A DNA stretch of 27,438 nt from Lachnospiraceae bacterium UBA4317 (GTDB lineage Bacteria; Bacillota_A; Clostridia; Lachnospirales; Lachnospiraceae). Position numbers and translations under genes: made by a program. The notes under the pieces were generated by a model. It saw only the letters and a program-made list of their open reading frames with translations, was not told the origin of the DNA and searched no databases. Shown piece by piece: positions 15,581 to 23,688 of this stretch. The first letter of the stretch is position 1, and each line of letters starts with the position of its first letter. Location of the stretch: NCBI GenBank assembly GCA_002394525.1, contig DGUF01000216.1, positions 23,594-51,031 of the forward strand, written 5' to 3'.

Positions 15581-15688
15581 CGTTTTTATTCTTCATCGCG
15601 CAATACCCGTGACTTCAATCGTGGGATACGCGAACAAAAAAGGAAACTCGCTTCATCATGGGTACGATCCTGCGATGAAGAATAAACG
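15581..15688. repeat. Inverted repeat between the HAD-HD and mazG genes
   Basis: TTTATTCTTCATCGC at 15585-15599 is exactly complementary to GCGATGAAGAATAAA at 15672-15686, with 72 bases between. Small extra hairpins flank it, such as GCACGCGTCGTGC. The gap 15535-15753 otherwise has no gene. It might be a structured mazG leader, an intercistronic RNA element or a small palindromic insertion; no target-site duplication was identified. Confidence 0.65.
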
Positions 15689-15753
15689 CTCCGCAACAAA
15701 CCGCAGGTTTATTGGATGCACGACGCGTGCGGTTCTTTCCGGCCGGCAGTCTG

Positions 15754-17214
15754 TCAGGGAAGCAGGTTTCCTTCCTTGATATTTTTCCGGATGATGGAGT
15801 CCGTGACCCTATAGAGCTCTTCTGAGCCCATCCGGGTCTTTTTCTGCCGTCCATAGACCTGGGCGGCGGAGACCTTGTGCTGGCGCCAGTCCCCTCCCTG
15901 GTTGCTGTTGTTGAGCAGGAGGGGCTGGAGGTTGTCCATGGCGTGGGCAAATCTGGATTCAGCCGTCTCACAGGCCTCGAATTCATCAAATATGGCGGTC
16001 AGTTCCTCCTTCTGTTCCGGGGGGAGGATGGAGAAGATCCTCTCCTTGGCGGCGTCCTCGCGGGCCTTCTGGGTGGCGAGGCCCTCCTGGTCGTAGGCAT
16101 AGGTGTCTCCGGCATCGATCTCCACAATATCATGGATCAGGCACATGAGCATGACTCTGGAGATATCCACCTCCTCGTTGGCATATTCCCTGAGCAGCCA
16201 GGCCATGACCGCCATGTGCCAGGCGTGTTCGGCATCATTTTCATTGCGTCCGTGTCCGGACAGGTGGGTCTGGCGGAAGATGTTCTTTTCCTTGTCGATC
16301 TCGAGGGCAAAATCCAGCTGCCGCCGGAGTCTCTCCGGCAGGGGGAGGTCACCGTAGAGGCTGCCGGGTTGGGCATCCCGGGTATCGGGACCGCCGGACT
16401 GCAGGCTGCCGGCTTCCGGGTCTGTTGCATCGGGGACACCGGGTGTCTGGTTTGCGGTTGACGGGGCTTCTGTGTCGGAGCCGCCGGGCGTCCCTTCATC
16501 ATCCTTGACAGGTACTGTCGGATCCGTCTCAGGACCGGGATCCGGCCGGTCCTGAGCCTGGAAGGATGCCAGCAGGCAGGTTCTGAGGTCCTCCACGGTT
16601 TCGGCAATATGGGAGGCTCCTGCCTTTTCCAGTTCCTCCCGGTCCCCGTATCCGTAGAGGACACCGATGCAGTCGATCCCGGCGTCCAGGGCTCCCTTCA
16701 CGTCGTGCTCTCTGTCGCCGACCATGACGGCCAGTCTGCGGTCCTTTTTCATGCCCAGGCGGGCCAGGCACTCCTCGATGACTTCCGTCTTGCTGTTGCG
16801 TCCGCCCTTCATGAGGCTCCCCGTGACGACATCAAAAAAGGAACTGATCTCAAAATAATCAAGGATGCGCAGGATGTAGTCCTCGGGCTTGGAGGAGGCG
16901 ATGGCCAGGAGATATCCCCTATCCTTCAGATCCTCCAGCATCCCGCGGACTCCGGGGTACAGTTTGTTTTCAAAGATACCGATCTTGCCAAAGCGTTCTC
17001 TGTAAAAGTCCACTCCCTGGTCGGCTTTTTCCCGGCTGAGGTCAAAATATTTCATAAAGGACTTGACCAGGGGCGGGCCAACAAAGCAGAGCAGGTCCCT
17101 GGGATCCGGGGTGGGGATCCCCAGCTTTTCCAGGGCGTACTGCACCGATTTTACGATTCCTTCCCCCGATTCGGTCAGGGTGCCGTCCAGGTCAAATAAT
17201 GCCGCTTTATACAA
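15754..17214 (-). CDS. HAD phosphatase fused to HD-domain phosphohydrolase
   Basis: 486 residues in two enzymes. Residues 1-218 are a phosphoglycolate-phosphatase-like HAD protein: Asp8 and Asp10 (FDLDGTLT), Ser107 (IASSKP), Lys142 and Asp167/Asp171 (VGDREHDV). Residues 219-290 are a Pro/Asp/Gly/Thr linker. Residues 291-486 are a YfbR/HDDC2-like HD domain: His330 (DAEHAWH), His361-Asp362 (LIHDIVEIDAGD), and Asp427 in HAMDNLQPLL. All metal ligands are intact in both halves. HDDC2/YfbR relatives remove phosphate from (deoxy)nucleoside monophosphates, and HAD relatives hydrolyse small phosphate esters including nucleotides. Start is TTG at 17214, with AAGGAG six bases before it; translation begins MYKAALFD directly at the HAD strand. 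Next on the strand is mazG, which produces NMPs. That supports, but does not prove, a nucleotide role. Confidence 0.9.
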   Translation of the reverse strand: MYKAALFDLDGTLTESGEGIVKSVQYALEKLGIPTPDPRDLLCFVGPPLVKSFMKYFDLSREKADQGVDFYRERFGKIGIFENKLYPGVRGMLEDLKDRGYLLAIASSKPEDYILRILDYFEISSFFDVVTGSLMKGGRNSKTEVIEECLARLGMKKDRRLAVMVGDREHDVKGALDAGIDCIGVLYGYGDREELEKAGASHIAETVEDLRTCLLASFQAQDRPDPGPETDPTVPVKDDEGTPGGSDTEAPSTANQTPGVPDATDPEAGSLQSGGPDTRDAQPGSLYGDLPLPERLRRQLDFALEIDKEKNIFRQTHLSGHGRNENDAEHAWHMAVMAWLLREYANEEVDISRVMLMCLIHDIVEIDAGDTYAYDQEGLATQKAREDAAKERIFSILPPEQKEELTAIFDEFEACETAESRFAHAMDNLQPLLLNNSNQGGDWRQHKVSAAQVYGRQKKTRMGSEELYRVTDSIIRKNIKEGNLLP

Positions 17215-17300
17215 GATCGTCTCCTTCCGGACGGCCGGTCATCGCCGGGCAGGGGAGCTCAGGCTATGGGCAGGCCGTCTGTTATCAATTTTTCCAATGT

Positions 17301-20300
17301 TTATTTCGTACGAACAGTTTTTATGTCACTCCAGGCGGAATAGTACTTGATCCCGCCGCTCACCTTGTAGGTGCGGATCCTCACGGAATAGAGGGCCTTG
17401 GCCCTGAGTGGGCTGATCTGCAGGCAGGTATTCCACTTGCCGGCCAGTTCGCGGATATCCTGGGTTCTGAAGCCGGTGCTGGAAAACTGAATCTGGTATC
17501 CTGTGATGTCCCCTGCCTGCTTCATCCATCTCACACTGATCATTCCGGGCCCGGCCGTCAGATTTGTGAGTGCTGTCGCCGCCGGATTGATCGCGAAATA
17601 TTTTGTGCAGCTCCCCCTGTAGTCGCCCCTGCCGGTGATCACGAGAGCCGCCCTGCCTGCGTTTATGTTGTTTTGATAGGATATGGTATAGTCCGTCCCT
17701 TTTTTCAGGGTATAGCTGCCGATCCTGACCGCCGGGGTCTGGGTCTGCGCCTTTCCGGTCCATACCTTTGACCGCAGGCCGGTGATGACCGCGGAGCCTA
17801 CAGGGGCCCGGCTGATGGTGAATTTCAGGGTCCTGGTCCCGCTGTAGTTTCCCCTGCCGGTGATGACGGCACTGCCCGTCCCGGCATGGACATTGTTTTT
17901 CCAGGCGACCGTGTAATCCGTGCCGGCCTTGAGGACTGCGGCCTTGTATTTGACCGTGACGGCAGGCTTTCTGGCCGTCCGGTTATAGACATAGGTCTTC
18001 GCAGAAAGAGATGCCGTGATCCCCGTATCCGACAGGGGGATGGCCGTGACCCTGATCGTCACTTTGGCAGTCGCGGCCTTGTAGTTGTCTGTCGCAGCGG
18101 ATTTGACCGTGATCACAGCGGTTCCGGGTTTTCTGGCGGTCACTTTCCCCTTGCTGCTGACTGCCGCGACTGTGGAGGCGGAGCTGGTATAGGTCAGAGT
18201 TCCCTTGGCTCCGCTGACGGTGACTGTCGTCGAACCGCCCGGCTTAAGGCCGGTCGATCCCGCCTTGACGGTGAGCTGCTGGGAGGCCTTTGTGATGGAG
18301 AAGGACCCGGCCGCCTTTCCCGTGTAATTGTTCTTTCCGGTGACCGTCACAGAGGCGGAATCCGTGCCCGCCTCGATATTGTCCTTGTATTCGACCGTAT
18401 AATCGGTATTCTTTATCAGGACCTTCCCGTAAGCGTCTTTGACCGTTACGGCGGGTTCCTTCCTGGTCCCGCTGTAGACAGGGGCTGAGGAGGGAAGGGT
18501 CAGCGAAGCTCCGGCCAGATCCTGGGGCACGACCTCCACGGTGCAGGATGCTGTGCTCACATAGGGACCATTTACACTCGTCGCTGTGATCGTCGCCGTC
18601 CCCGTGTTCTTAGCCGTGATCCGGCCCGTGCCGGAGACCGTGGCCACATCGGTCCTGTCCGAACTCCAGTTGACAGTCTTGTCATAGGCGTTGTCAGGCA
18701 GGAGGCTGGCTGACAGGGTCTGCGTGCTGCCGGATTCCATAGTCAGGCCGGTCTGATCCAGGCTCACGCTCTCCACATGGATCAGTTTGTCCACGGGCCT
18801 GGTCTTTTCAAGTCCACAGACTGTACAGGCGGCCGTCTCAACGCCTTCCGCCACAAAGTCGGGGGCCTTCGTGATGGCCCAGCTGCCCCATGTGTGGTCA
18901 GTCAGGGGGTATTCCACATATTCTGTATTATACATGCCGCATACCGCGCATCTCTTTCCGTCGCTGTGCCCGGTCTGTATACAGGTCGGCGCAAGAGAAT
19001 CGAACGGAACATTGACATGGGCGTGGCCTTCGCCGTACCAGCCATCCAGACAGATCCTCCCCTCTGAAAGTTCGAGATTCTCCTGTCCGAACCGGCTGAA
19101 GGCAGTATCGTCATAGATATAGCCTGTATAACCTGAAGATTTTTTTGATGTATAGACCTTGTAGCCCGACCCGCTGTCACCCGTCGCAAATCCTGTAGAT
19201 GCCTCTTCGGTATTAAGTCCGATCAGGAAAAGGTCCCTTGCCCCGTTTCCGGATCCGATCGTATATCCGTCGCAGTTGGTAATATCCACCAGATATTTTC
19301 TGCCGTCCTGCAAAAGGACAAGATTCCACATATGCCCCCTGGTGAGGAGGAGGCTCTTCTTAGCCTCTCCCTGGGCAATCAGATCCCTGATCTCGTCCAG
19401 GTTTCCCAGATAACCGGTGACAGAGATACAGTCGGCTACCTGGTCCTGAAAGTCACTGAGGTCACATAGATATTGAAAGGCCTTGGAATAGCCCTCGCAG
19501 ACGACCTGATTGGTCCGGTCATCATCCAGGACCCAGATCATCTGCCAGGGATCCCCGTAAGAATCGCCATTGCTGAGCGCACTGTAGTTATAGCTAGTCC
19601 GGTCACAGATCTCCTGCCTGTAGGCATCCAGCTTTTCAAAATCCGAAAGGTCCTTATACTGGTCGACGATGGACAGGGCGTTTTCCCGCGCTTCCAGGAC
19701 AGAGGAGCCTATCTCTTCATTCACCTCATAGGTACCGGCCTCGCCGCTTGCGGAGTAGTCTGCCGATACAAGGAATCTATAGGTGTAAACTCCTGACAGC
19801 TTTAAAGAATATATATCACCCGATCGTACAACGCCTATGGAAAAGGGCACGGCCGTCGACGCGCCGGTCTTGTCATACCAGTAAAGATCAAAGGGACAGT
19901 CAGCAAGCAGCGCCTTATTAACTTCTTTGAAGCTAAAGCTCAAAATGCCTCTTAATGCAGCTGATGCCTCCGGATTGATCGTGGTGGCTTTTCCGTCACT
20001 GTTCCTTGTAACTACATCATCAACTCCCAGATCCTCTGCGCTCCAGCGCAGGTCGGCAAATCCGGCTTCTTCAGGAGTCACTTCGAAAACAGTATGGGTG
20101 AGTGTTCCCGCGGCGACCTGCCGGATCCTTTCCAGGAGGACCTGGTAGAGAGCCTGATTATAGGAATTGAGCCTGGACGACGCGAGGCGGCTCCGCAGGA
20201 GGGGGGCTTTGAGCATCTGCCGGGGAGCCGTATCCGCAGTCCCGGTCTTCAGGTCCTCTCCCAGTTCCAGTTCCCGGTCCACATAGGAGGCAAACAGATC

Positions 20301-20951
20301 ATCGTTGTCTGTATTGATATCTCCGTTCTCGACAGGGATGACGATTTCTTCCTCCGCCTCCTCTTCCAGGATCAGAGCCTCTTCAAGGCCGCCGGGAGTT
20401 TCTGTGACCGATTCCTGTGTCTCCGCGTATTGATCAGCGGATCCCTGTGTTTCCGTATGCTGGTCTGCGGATTCCTGTAATCCTGTGTATTGGTCTGCGG
20501 ATCCCTGGTTTTCCTCCTCGATAAAGACCGGCTCTACGGATTCCTCCGGGCTTTCGACCGGAAGCTCCGCCTCCTGAGGTACGGCCTCTGATTCTGATCG
20601 ATCCTGATCCGCAGTAGCCTCTTCCGCTCCGGGAGAAAGCTGAACCTGGTCGTCGGGAGTCCCTTCTTCCGGTAAAGAAGAAACGCCTTCCTCTGTAAAA
20701 TCATCTGCTTCTGCGGGCTGAGTCAGGTCAAGATCGTCTGCTTCTGCAGGCTGAGTCAGGTCGAAGTCTTCCGCAAATGTCTCTTCCGTCAGATATGTGT
20801 CTATGTCGGAAGAGACCTCCTTTTCCACTGCGGGCAGCGGCTCTTCCGTGTCAGCGATCGTCTCGGCGTGCAGGGAGAGGACCCGGGCCGACAGGAAGAC
20901 CAGTACCATAATATACGCAGCAGGCACCTTGATTTTTTTCAAAAACCTCAT
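17301..20951 (-). CDS. Exported transglutaminase-like protein with Ig-like repeats
   Basis: 1216 residues from the ATG at 20951, just after GGAGG; the frame opens at 20978 without a ribosome site. Residues 1-30 are a signal peptide. About 30-235 is a very acidic, repeated low-complexity region. A transglutaminase/protease-fold domain (about 420-600) has Cys485 in VVCEGYSKAFQYLCDL, His540 in GHMWNLVLL and Asp556 in KYLVDITN, a complete triad. Two CxxC segments (CAVCG, CTVCG) follow. Next come a Big_2 domain (VSLDQTGLTMESGSTQTLSA), three GxGNYxGT-type Ig-like modules with a second Big-like block, and a C-terminal fibronectin-III-like domain. No sortase motif or transmembrane tail is visible, so surface retention is unexplained. 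Likely an extracellular protein-modifying or peptidase-like surface protein; substrate unknown. Confidence 0.86.
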   Translation of the reverse strand: MRFLKKIKVPAAYIMVLVFLSARVLSLHAETIADTEEPLPAVEKEVSSDIDTYLTEETFAEDFDLTQPAEADDLDLTQPAEADDFTEEGVSSLPEEGTPDDQVQLSPGAEEATADQDRSESEAVPQEAELPVESPEESVEPVFIEEENQGSADQYTGLQESADQHTETQGSADQYAETQESVTETPGGLEEALILEEEAEEEIVIPVENGDINTDNDDLFASYVDRELELGEDLKTGTADTAPRQMLKAPLLRSRLASSRLNSYNQALYQVLLERIRQVAAGTLTHTVFEVTPEEAGFADLRWSAEDLGVDDVVTRNSDGKATTINPEASAALRGILSFSFKEVNKALLADCPFDLYWYDKTGASTAVPFSIGVVRSGDIYSLKLSGVYTYRFLVSADYSASGEAGTYEVNEEIGSSVLEARENALSIVDQYKDLSDFEKLDAYRQEICDRTSYNYSALSNGDSYGDPWQMIWVLDDDRTNQVVCEGYSKAFQYLCDLSDFQDQVADCISVTGYLGNLDEIRDLIAQGEAKKSLLLTRGHMWNLVLLQDGRKYLVDITNCDGYTIGSGNGARDLFLIGLNTEEASTGFATGDSGSGYKVYTSKKSSGYTGYIYDDTAFSRFGQENLELSEGRICLDGWYGEGHAHVNVPFDSLAPTCIQTGHSDGKRCAVCGMYNTEYVEYPLTDHTWGSWAITKAPDFVAEGVETAACTVCGLEKTRPVDKLIHVESVSLDQTGLTMESGSTQTLSASLLPDNAYDKTVNWSSDRTDVATVSGTGRITAKNTGTATITATSVNGPYVSTASCTVEVVPQDLAGASLTLPSSAPVYSGTRKEPAVTVKDAYGKVLIKNTDYTVEYKDNIEAGTDSASVTVTGKNNYTGKAAGSFSITKASQQLTVKAGSTGLKPGGSTTVTVSGAKGTLTYTSSASTVAAVSSKGKVTARKPGTAVITVKSAATDNYKAATAKVTIRVTAIPLSDTGITASLSAKTYVYNRTARKPAVTVKYKAAVLKAGTDYTVAWKNNVHAGTGSAVITGRGNYSGTRTLKFTISRAPVGSAVITGLRSKVWTGKAQTQTPAVRIGSYTLKKGTDYTISYQNNINAGRAALVITGRGDYRGSCTKYFAINPAATALTNLTAGPGMISVRWMKQAGDITGYQIQFSSTGFRTQDIRELAGKWNTCLQISPLRAKALYSVRIRTYKVSGGIKYYSAWSDIKTVRTK
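20410..20509 (-). repeat. 30-bp in-frame tandem repeat
   Basis: GATYCCTG recurs at 20410, 20440, 20470 and 20500, an exact 30-bp period. It encodes ten-residue units (SADQYTETQE type) in the acidic N-terminal region of the transglutaminase-like protein. Confidence 0.85.
20704..20769 (-). repeat. 33-bp in-frame tandem repeat x2
   Basis: TCTGCTTCTGCxGGCTGAGT and the bases after it occur at 20704 and 20737. They encode an 11-residue duplication (DLDLTQPAEAD type) near the mature N-terminus of the same protein. Confidence 0.85.
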
Positions 20952-21019
20952 AAAACCTCCATAAAGGTGTACTGCCATCCAACTGCCATAATAAGCCTTA
21001 TATACGCATAGTTAATTTA

Positions 21020-21048
21020 ATTATAGAATAAAACAGAAAATGTTTCCA
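21020..21048 (-). promoter_or_regulatory. Candidate promoter of the transglutaminase-like gene
   Basis: On the minus strand TGGAAA (4 of 6 match to the -35 consensus) and TATAAT are spaced by 17 bp, about 70 bases before the start codon. Confidence 0.6.
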
Positions 21049-21049
21049 T

Positions 21050-21087
21050 GAAAAATAAGTGTCCCCGGAGAAGCCTTCCCCGGGGAC
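21050..21087 (-). terminator. Rho-independent terminator after the lysA-cof operon
   Basis: GTCCCCGG pairs with CCGGGGAC around an 11-base loop. On the minus strand it is followed by ACTTATTTTTC. It separates the cof gene from the transglutaminase-like gene promoter. Confidence 0.75.
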
Positions 21088-21129
21088 GATCCAGTATCTA
21101 AAATATCTTCACTTGTAAAGACCTGCCTG

Positions 21130-21171
21130 AATGGCTTTAATGAAATGGCCTTACTGAAACGGCCTTACTGA
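21130..21171. repeat. 14-bp tandem repeat x3
   Basis: AATGGCTTTAATGA, AATGGCCTTACTGA and AACGGCCTTACTGA lie head to tail at 21130, 21144 and 21158, just beyond the stop codon of the Cof-type phosphatase. Confidence 0.8.
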
Positions 21172-21208
21172 AATGAACCGTTAAAAAACCGCGCCGCGTA
21201 CAGTGGCC

Positions 21209-21994
21209 TTATTCCGCGGGCTCAAACCAGCCGTATTTTTCACATGTCCGGTAGATCCCGTCCTCGATATTGGCGGGGGCGATCTCGTCCGCAGCAGCCT
21301 TGAGGTCGGGGTGTCCGTTGCCCATGGCGACCTTGAAGAACTCAGGGGCGAACATATCCAGATCATTGGTATCATCGCCGAAAACGATGACGTCCGTCAG
21401 GCTCCCGCCCGTGAGCTCCAGCATGCGGCAGATGCCGGCCCGCTTGTCATCGTGCTGGACGATGGTATATTCGGGCTCGAAGTTCACATATCCCAGTTCC
21501 TCCGGGAAGGGCAGGCGGCTCCTTTGCTCCTCCGTGGTCGCCACATAGAGCTTGTAGATGGCATCATAATCGGCGGGATCGAAGTCCGGGTCGATGATGT
21601 AGGTGGTGGGCTCTTTCCGGATCCCGGCCTGGTCGTAGAAAAGAAAATCTCTGGCGTAGACCTTCTGGGAATCATCCATGGCGGCCAGAACGCCTATGTG
21701 GTTGTCGATGCAGTAGCGGTAGAGCCAGAGGGCCTTGTCGTAGTCGATGGGCCGGTTCTCGACCAGCTTTTTGTCGATCACGATGCCCATGCCGCCGTTG
21801 CAGACCATGTTGTCAAAGCCGTGCTGGTCAAAGAATTTGCGGGCCTTGTAGTGGGCGCGGCCGGTGTTGATCGCGATGAAGTGGCCCGCCCCGCGGAGCC
21901 TGTCCACAGCCTCCAGGGCAGACGGGACGATTTTTCCCGTCCTGCGGTCCGTCAGTGTGCCGTCAATGTCAAAAAAGAAGTATTTGCGCTTCAT
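21209..21994 (-). CDS. Cof-type HAD phosphatase
   Basis: 261 residues. HAD motif I is FDIDGTLTD (nucleophile Asp9, acid Asp11), motif II is INTGR, and motif IV is VFGDDTNDLDMF followed by KVAMGNGHPDLK. The C2-type cap between them (about 85-185) marks the Cof/YidA/SupH class, which acts on sugar phosphates and similar small phosphate esters; the substrate here is unknown. The ATG at 21994 lies ten bases after the lysA stop with AGGA upstream, so it is translated from the lysA transcript. A terminator follows about 120 bases downstream. A link with lysine synthesis is not evident; the pairing may only be operonic. Confidence 0.92.
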   Translation of the reverse strand: MKRKYFFFDIDGTLTDRRTGKIVPSALEAVDRLRGAGHFIAINTGRAHYKARKFFDQHGFDNMVCNGGMGIVIDKKLVENRPIDYDKALWLYRYCIDNHIGVLAAMDDSQKVYARDFLFYDQAGIRKEPTTYIIDPDFDPADYDAIYKLYVATTEEQRSRLPFPEELGYVNFEPEYTIVQHDDKRAGICRMLELTGGSLTDVIVFGDDTNDLDMFAPEFFKVAMGNGHPDLKAAADEIAPANIEDGIYRTCEKYGWFEPAE

Positions 21995-22003
21995 TTCCTA
22001 TCC

Positions 22004-23284
22004 TCAGTCCTCCGGGAACATCTTTGCGAAGTAGGGTGTCTGGTCCAGGGTCGCAAAGTAGTCCCTGGGCTGCTGGGGGCGGCGGATCTGCTGGACAGAC
22101 CCGTCCTCCCTGAGCAGGAGTTCGGCGCTCCAGAGGCGGCCGTTGTAGTTGTAACCCATGGCAAAGCCGTGGGCTCCGGCGTCGTGGATGAAGAGCAGGT
22201 CTCCCCTGTTGATCTGGGGGAGCTCTCTGTCCACGGCAAACTTGTCATTGTTTTCGCAGAGGGAGCCGACGACGTCATAGGTGTGGTCGCAGATGGCGTC
22301 CTCCTTGCCCAGGACGGTGATGTGGTGGTAGGCGCCGTACATGGCGGGCCGCATGAGGTTGGCCGCGCAGGCGTCGACACCGATGTACTCCTTGTAAATG
22401 TGCTTGGAGTGGATGGCCCGTGTGACAAGGGCGCCGTAGGGGGCCAGCATGAAACGGCCCATCTCCGTGTAGATCGCGACGTCATTCATGCCGGCGGGGA
22501 CCAGGATCCTCTCATATTTCTCCCGGACGCCCTCTCCGATCACGCGGATGTCATTGGGAACCTCGCTCTTGCGGTAGGGGATGCCGACGCCGCCGGAAAG
22601 GTTGATAAAGGCGAAATGAATGCCGAGCTCCTTCTGGACCTCCACGGCCAGGGAGAAGAGGCGGCCTGCCAGCTCCGGATAATAGTCATTGGATACGGTG
22701 TTGCTGGCCAGGAAAGCGTGGAGGCCGAAATGCTTCACCCCCTTGTCGCGCAGGATCCGGTAGCCCTCAAAGAGCTGGGCCTTGGTAAAGCCGTATTTGG
22801 AGTCGCCGGGGTTGTCCATGATCCCGTTGGCCATCTGGAAGACCCCGCCGGGATTATAGCGCAGGGACATGGTCTCCGGGAATTTCCCGTCCAGGATCTT
22901 TTCCAGGAAGGGGATGTGGGTGATGTCGTCCAGGTTGATGACCGCTCCGAGTTTGGCGGCATAGGCATACTCTTCCGGGGGCGTGTCATTGGAGGAAAAC
23001 ATGATCTCATGACCGGATGCCCCGACAGCGTTGGACAGCATCAGCTCCGCCATGGAGGAGCAGTCAAAGCCGAAGCCGTATTCGCGGAAAATATCCATGA
23101 TATAGGGATTGGGAGTGGCCTTGACCGCGAAATACTCGCGGAAACCAGGATTCCAGGCAAAGGCCTCCTGAACAGCCTTCGCGTTTTCCCTGATTCCTTT
23201 TTCATCATAGAGATAAAAGGGAGTCGGATACTGCTGCGCGATCTCTTCCGCCTTTTCCTTTGTTACATAAGGGATTTTTTTCAT
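22004..23284 (-). CDS. lysA: Diaminopimelate decarboxylase
   Basis: 426 residues, fold-type III PLP enzyme. Lys55 in YFAVKATPNP binds PLP, and the phosphate loop is NLSGGVGIPY (228-237). Cys343 in GSLCENNDKFA is the substrate-binding cysteine contributed across the dimer. GAHGFAMGYNYNGRLWSAE follows near the C-terminus. It converts meso-diaminopimelate to L-lysine and CO2 in the last step of lysine synthesis. It differs from E. coli LysA in having EMGR where EPGR is usual and HAFLASNT in place of HCHIGS. Those are features I associate with the Clostridia-type LysA, so this is a clade trait rather than damage. ATG at 23284 has AGGAGG with good spacing. The leader contains a striking 19-bp repeat array that stops one base from the ribosome site. 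No lysine riboswitch was recognised. Confidence 0.92.
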   Translation of the reverse strand: MKKIPYVTKEKAEEIAQQYPTPFYLYDEKGIRENAKAVQEAFAWNPGFREYFAVKATPNPYIMDIFREYGFGFDCSSMAELMLSNAVGASGHEIMFSSNDTPPEEYAYAAKLGAVINLDDITHIPFLEKILDGKFPETMSLRYNPGGVFQMANGIMDNPGDSKYGFTKAQLFEGYRILRDKGVKHFGLHAFLASNTVSNDYYPELAGRLFSLAVEVQKELGIHFAFINLSGGVGIPYRKSEVPNDIRVIGEGVREKYERILVPAGMNDVAIYTEMGRFMLAPYGALVTRAIHSKHIYKEYIGVDACAANLMRPAMYGAYHHITVLGKEDAICDHTYDVVGSLCENNDKFAVDRELPQINRGDLLFIHDAGAHGFAMGYNYNGRLWSAELLLREDGSVQQIRRPQQPRDYFATLDQTPYFAKMFPED

Positions 23285-23296
23285 AATTACCTCCTA

Positions 23297-23406
23297 TCGA
23301 CTTAAATGTCGATTATCGACTCCCGTGTCTATTTCAACTCCAGTGTTGATTATCAACTCTAGTGTTGATTATCAACTCTAATGTTGATTATCGACTTCAA
23401 TGTCGA
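23297..23406 (-). repeat. Array of six 19-bp palindromic units in the lysA leader
   Basis: Units start at 23297, 23316, 23334, 23353, 23372 and 23391 (period 19; one unit of 18). Each holds a 5-bp inverted repeat around six bases. Arms are TCGAC/GTCGA in units 1 and 6 and TCAAC/GTTGA in units 3-5; unit 2 has one mismatch (TCGAC/GTCTA). The array ends one base from the AGGAGG of lysA and lies downstream of the promoter at 23495-23523, so it should be transcribed. Confidence 0.9.
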
Positions 23407-23494
23407 AGCATGCAGTCCAGGCCCTTCCCGCGACAGCAAAGCATCCAAAAATGCGAGACACAATATGTGTTCTCAAAAAAATTACAATAGCAAT

Positions 23495-23523
23495 ATTGTA
23501 TACACGGATACTCGTTTCGTCAA
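23495..23523 (-). promoter_or_regulatory. Sigma-A promoter of lysA
   Basis: TTGACG and TACAAT on the minus strand are spaced by exactly 17 bp. It lies directly behind the ung terminator, giving a leader of about 200 bases before the lysA ATG. Confidence 0.85.
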
Positions 23524-23526
23524 TAT

Positions 23527-23560
23527 AAAAACAGCCTGCAGAAGCCAATTCCACAGGCTG
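23527..23560 (-). terminator. Rho-independent terminator after ung
   Basis: CAGCCTG pairs with CAGGCTG. On the minus strand the stem is followed by TTTTTATA. It stops the upstream operon (hisF, pepD, ung) before the lysA promoter. The gap 23561-23688 between it and the ung stop has no gene. Confidence 0.8.
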
Positions 23561-23688
23561 GTCTGTAACTCTGTTGCCTTTCAGGGCCGCCTTTAACGCC
23601 AGGTCTTTTTCGAGGCCTGAAGAAACTGTGGCAATGCCGGGCTTGGCTGACGACTGCTGGCGACTGAAAACCTTTTCACAAGTTTTAA

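Noticed and set aside
21203..23305. 700-codon plus-strand frame opposite cof and lysA
   Set aside because: A shadow frame produced by GC-rich codon use; the minus strand carries two complete enzymes with all motifs and ribosome sites.
23297..23406. CRISPR array
   Set aside because: Units are contiguous 19-mers without unique spacers, and no cas genes are present.
23285..23494. Lysine riboswitch before lysA
   Set aside because: The leader is long enough, but none of the conserved L-box segments I know were found; the space is taken by the 19-bp array.
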